A DNA stretch of 44,527 nucleotides, taken from assembly GCF_033971885.1 (NCBI RefSeq), contig NZ_JALBUS010000017.1, positions 1-44,527 of the forward strand, written 5' to 3'. Made by a program: the position numbers and the translations under genes. Source of the stretch: Absicoccus intestinalis. Lineage in GTDB: Bacteria > Bacillota_I > Bacilli_A > Erysipelotrichales > Erysipelotrichaceae. The notes under the pieces are model-generated. The model did not search any database, had not been told where the DNA came from, and saw nothing but the letters and a program-made list of their open reading frames with translations. Within the stretch, counting starts at the first letter, position 1. Each line of letters begins with the position of its first letter. Shown here piece after piece: positions 42,680-44,527 of the stretch.

Positions 42680-43407
42680 TCTATAAAGCTGTTGTTGCTT
42701 ATGATGGCTGGAATTATGCCGGATGGCAGAAACAAGCCAATGCATTAGGCATTCAAGAAGTGATTGAAAAAGCGTTATCGCAAATCAATCGAAAAGAAAC
42801 AAGGATCATCGCCAGTGGGAGAACGGATGCCAAAGTACATGCATGGGGTCAAGTCTTTCACTTTGATCCTCTTGATTCGATGTCGCCACAAGCTTATTTT
42901 CAAGCTTTAAATACGCGATTACCAAAAGATATCCGGATCCAATCCATTGAACAGGTTCCGGATTCTTTTCATGCCCGTTTTTCGGCTCGATCAAAACGCT
43001 ATGACTTTATTTGTACGACCAATGCCAAGGATCCTTTTTCCTATCGTTATAAACAATTGGTTTGGCAGGATCTGGATATTGAAGCAATGAAAGCTGCTTC
43101 GCATTATCTTTTGGGAACACATGATTTCACAAGTTTTTGTTCCAGTCGTGTGGAGGAAAAGAAACCCAAACGAAAGACCATCACGCGCATTGAGATCCAA
43201 GTGGAAGGATCGGATATTCGAACTATTTTTGAAGGCAGTGGGTTTCTTCGCTATCAAGTGCGAATGATGATGGGAACTTTGATCGAAGTGGGTAAGCATC
43301 GGCTAGAACCACTGGATGTCAAGAAGATCTTGGATGCAAAAAATAAAGAAGCTTGTCGTTATAATGCTCAGCCCCAAGGTTTATATTTGATGAAAGTAAA
43401 TTATTAA
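42676..43407 (+). CDS. truA: tRNA pseudouridine(38-40) synthase TruA
   Basis: A 243-residue enzyme making pseudouridine at positions 38-40 of tRNA anticodon arms. YDGWNYAGWQKQ and the catalytic loop ASGRTDAKVHAWGQ (Asp51) are diagnostic; GSGFLRYQVRMMMGTLIEVG is the second family motif. Starts in ATGA overlap with ecfT. Confidence 0.97.
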   Translation: MIYKAVVAYDGWNYAGWQKQANALGIQEVIEKALSQINRKETRIIASGRTDAKVHAWGQVFHFDPLDSMSPQAYFQALNTRLPKDIRIQSIEQVPDSFHARFSARSKRYDFICTTNAKDPFSYRYKQLVWQDLDIEAMKAASHYLLGTHDFTSFCSSRVEEKKPKRKTITRIEIQVEGSDIRTIFEGSGFLRYQVRMMMGTLIEVGKHRLEPLDVKKILDAKNKEACRYNAQPQGLYLMKVNY

Positions 43408-43416
43408 AGTTTATCG

Positions 43417-43445
43417 TTGACTTTTGGGGCTCGTTTCACTAAACT
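43417..43445 (+). promoter_or_regulatory. Probable promoter of rplM-rpsI
   Basis: TTGACT (43417-43422) and TAAACT (43440-43445) with a 17-base spacer lie after truA. Confidence 0.55.
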
Positions 43446-43449
43446 ATTA

Positions 43450-43490
43450 TTTGGCTAATCTCAGCCTTTGAGCCCCGGTAATGCTCAAAT
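43450..43490 (+). ncRNA. L13-type ribosomal leader
   Basis: Two hairpins, GGCT (43453-43456)/AGCC (43463-43466) and TTTGAGC (43467-43473)/GCTCAAA (43483-43489), lie directly before the AGGAGG of rplM, as in the known L13 leader of Bacillota. On a longer transcript GGGGCTC (43427-43433) could instead pair with GAGCCCC (43470-43476), giving an alternative fold. Confidence 0.6.
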
Positions 43491-43506
43491 AGGAGGAAGA
43501 TTAATT

Positions 43507-43944
43507 ATGCGTCAAACTACTATGGCAAAACCTGCTGACGTAAAACGTACTTGGTATGTGATTGATGGCGAAGGCGAAACTTTGGGTCGTTTAGCTACCA
43601 AAGCTGCACATGTACTAAGAGGAAAACATAAACCTACATATACACCAAATGTGGATTGTGGAGATTATGTGATCGTTATCAATGCAGCAAAAGTTGAAAT
43701 GACTGGAAACAAGTTACAAACAGAAAAGTATTATAACCATTCTGGATTCTTTGGTGGTATGCGTGTTCGTACCGCAAAAGAAATGAAAGAAAAATATCCA
43801 GAAGAATGGGTAGAAAGAGCAATTAAAGGAATGTTGCCTCATACTCGTTTGGGTGATGTACAACGTGGACATTTGTATGTGTATGCTGGTAGTGAACATC
43901 CACATGCAGCTCAACAACCTGTTGAGTTAAAGGTGAAAGGATAA
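43507..43944 (+). CDS. rplM: 50S ribosomal protein L13
   Basis: A 145-residue L13, an early assembly protein. MRQTTMAKPADVKRTWYVIDGEGETLGRLAT starts it; MLPHTRLGDVQRGHLYVYAGSEHPHAAQQP is typical. AGGAGG lies 10 bases upstream of the ATG at 43507; a GTG/ATG-like extension upstream would run through the leader hairpin. Confidence 0.98.
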   Translation: MRQTTMAKPADVKRTWYVIDGEGETLGRLATKAAHVLRGKHKPTYTPNVDCGDYVIVINAAKVEMTGNKLQTEKYYNHSGFFGGMRVRTAKEMKEKYPEEWVERAIKGMLPHTRLGDVQRGHLYVYAGSEHPHAAQQPVELKVKG

Positions 43945-43957
43945 GGAGGAATAGATC

Positions 43958-44356
43958 ATGGCAGACAATATGGTTCAATATCATGGCGTAGGACGCCGTA
44001 AAAAATCTGTTGCTCGTGTATTCTTGCGCCCAGGAACAGGTAAATTTGAAGTAAACGGAAAGAGCTTGGAAGATTATCTTCCATTGGAAACTTTACGTAT
44101 GGTCGTAAAGGCACCTTTTGAAATTACCAATACAACGGGTCAATTTGATGTATTGATCAATGTACATGGTGGTGGTTTCACTGGTCAAGCTGGAGCAATG
44201 CGTCACGGTATCACACGTGCATTGATGCAAGCAAGTGATGATTATCGTCCAGTATTGAAAGCAGCTGGTTTCGTTACTCGTGACCCTCGTGCAAAAGAAC
44301 GTAAGAAATATGGTTTGAAAAAAGCACGTCGTGCACCTCAGTTCTCAAAACGTTAA
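43958..44356 (+). CDS. rpsI: 30S ribosomal protein S9
   Basis: A 132-residue S9. YHGVGRRKKSVARVFLRPGTG and the tail KKYGLKKARRAPQFSKR, whose last Arg reaches the P-site tRNA, are diagnostic. AAGGAGG precedes the ATG, 13 bases after rplM. Confidence 0.98.
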   Translation: MADNMVQYHGVGRRKKSVARVFLRPGTGKFEVNGKSLEDYLPLETLRMVVKAPFEITNTTGQFDVLINVHGGGFTGQAGAMRHGITRALMQASDDYRPVLKAAGFVTRDPRAKERKKYGLKKARRAPQFSKR

Positions 44357-44374
44357 TTTGGAACCAATCAACAG

Positions 44375-44400
44375 AAAAAGCCCATTTGGGCTTTTTTTTT
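44375..44400 (+). terminator. Terminator after rpsI
   Basis: AAAAAGCCC (44375-44383), loop ATTT, GGGCTTTTT (44388-44396), then more T residues. Confidence 0.93.
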
Positions 44401-44527
44401 ATTGCGTAGCGAATACCACGCGCTATGTGCGTGGTGGTAGACCTTTTAGTGTTAAAAAAGACAACCTCCTATACTACAATGAATATGGCCCGCCAGCCGT
44501 AAACAAAATAATATAGGAGGTTGTCAA
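44401..44527 (+). mobile_element. Probable left end of an IS200-type insertion sequence, cut by the window edge
   Basis: CCACGC (44416-44421)/GCGTGG (44429-44434) forms a compact hairpin such as IS200/IS605 transposases bind near their ends. GACAACCTCCTATA (44460-44473) is the exact complement of TATAGGAGGTTGTC (44512-44525), whose AGGAGG would serve a gene starting just past base 44527. IS200 elements are known to hide the tnpA ribosome site in such an internal repeat. No transposase sequence is visible, so the call is inference. Confidence 0.45.

Noticed and set aside
44331..44516. 61-codon frame from the rpsI end into the insertion-sequence end
   Set aside because: It passes through the rpsI terminator and both inverted repeats, and has no ribosome site.

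Overview
The window looks like chromosomal DNA of a low-GC Gram-positive bacterium (Bacillota). The r-proteins, Ecf transporter module, zinc-type S14 and L36, and the style of the promoters and terminators all fit. An Erysipelotrichia-type lineage (Solobacterium/Bulleidia relatives) is my best guess from the look of the proteins, but it is an inference and no 16S gene is present. Almost all genes are on the + strand.

Region 1 (1-8606) is an accessory Sec export locus. It begins with the C-terminal part of a giant serine-rich repeat adhesin whose 5' end lies outside the window. Then come secY2, asp1, asp2, asp3 and secA2, a dedicated system that exports and modifies such glycoproteins. The adhesin tail has no recognisable LPXTG anchor, and no gtfA/gtfB glycosyltransferase genes are visible here.

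Region 2 (8607-9840) is on the - strand: two identical tRNA-Glu(UUC) genes with matching terminators flank a small metallophosphoesterase gene and a possible 45-residue membrane peptide.

Region 3 (9841-17351) holds rplK-rplA, then rplJ-rplL behind an L10-type leader, then a phosphate uptake operon (pstS-pstC-pstA-pstB-phoU) behind a PhoP-box-like array of 11-bp repeats. A convergent HAD phosphatase gene follows. rpoB and rpoC, which usually follow rplL, are absent.

Region 4 (17352-25623) is the str operon (rpsL-rpsG-fusA-tuf), then an amino acid permease, an M18 aminopeptidase and an unrecognised membrane protein.

Region 5 (25624-39121) is the S10/spc/alpha ribosomal superoperon from rpsJ to rplQ, including housekeeping secY, adk and rpoA. 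A structured leader precedes rpsJ. rpmD (L30), map and infA are missing from their usual places; rpmJ, encoding 38 residues, is present.

Region 6 (39122-44400) holds a TrmR-like methyltransferase, an unrecognised membrane-anchored protein, ecfA1-ecfA2-ecfT-truA, and rplM-rpsI behind an L13-type leader. The last 120 bases look like the left end of an IS200-type insertion sequence whose transposase would start just past the right edge.
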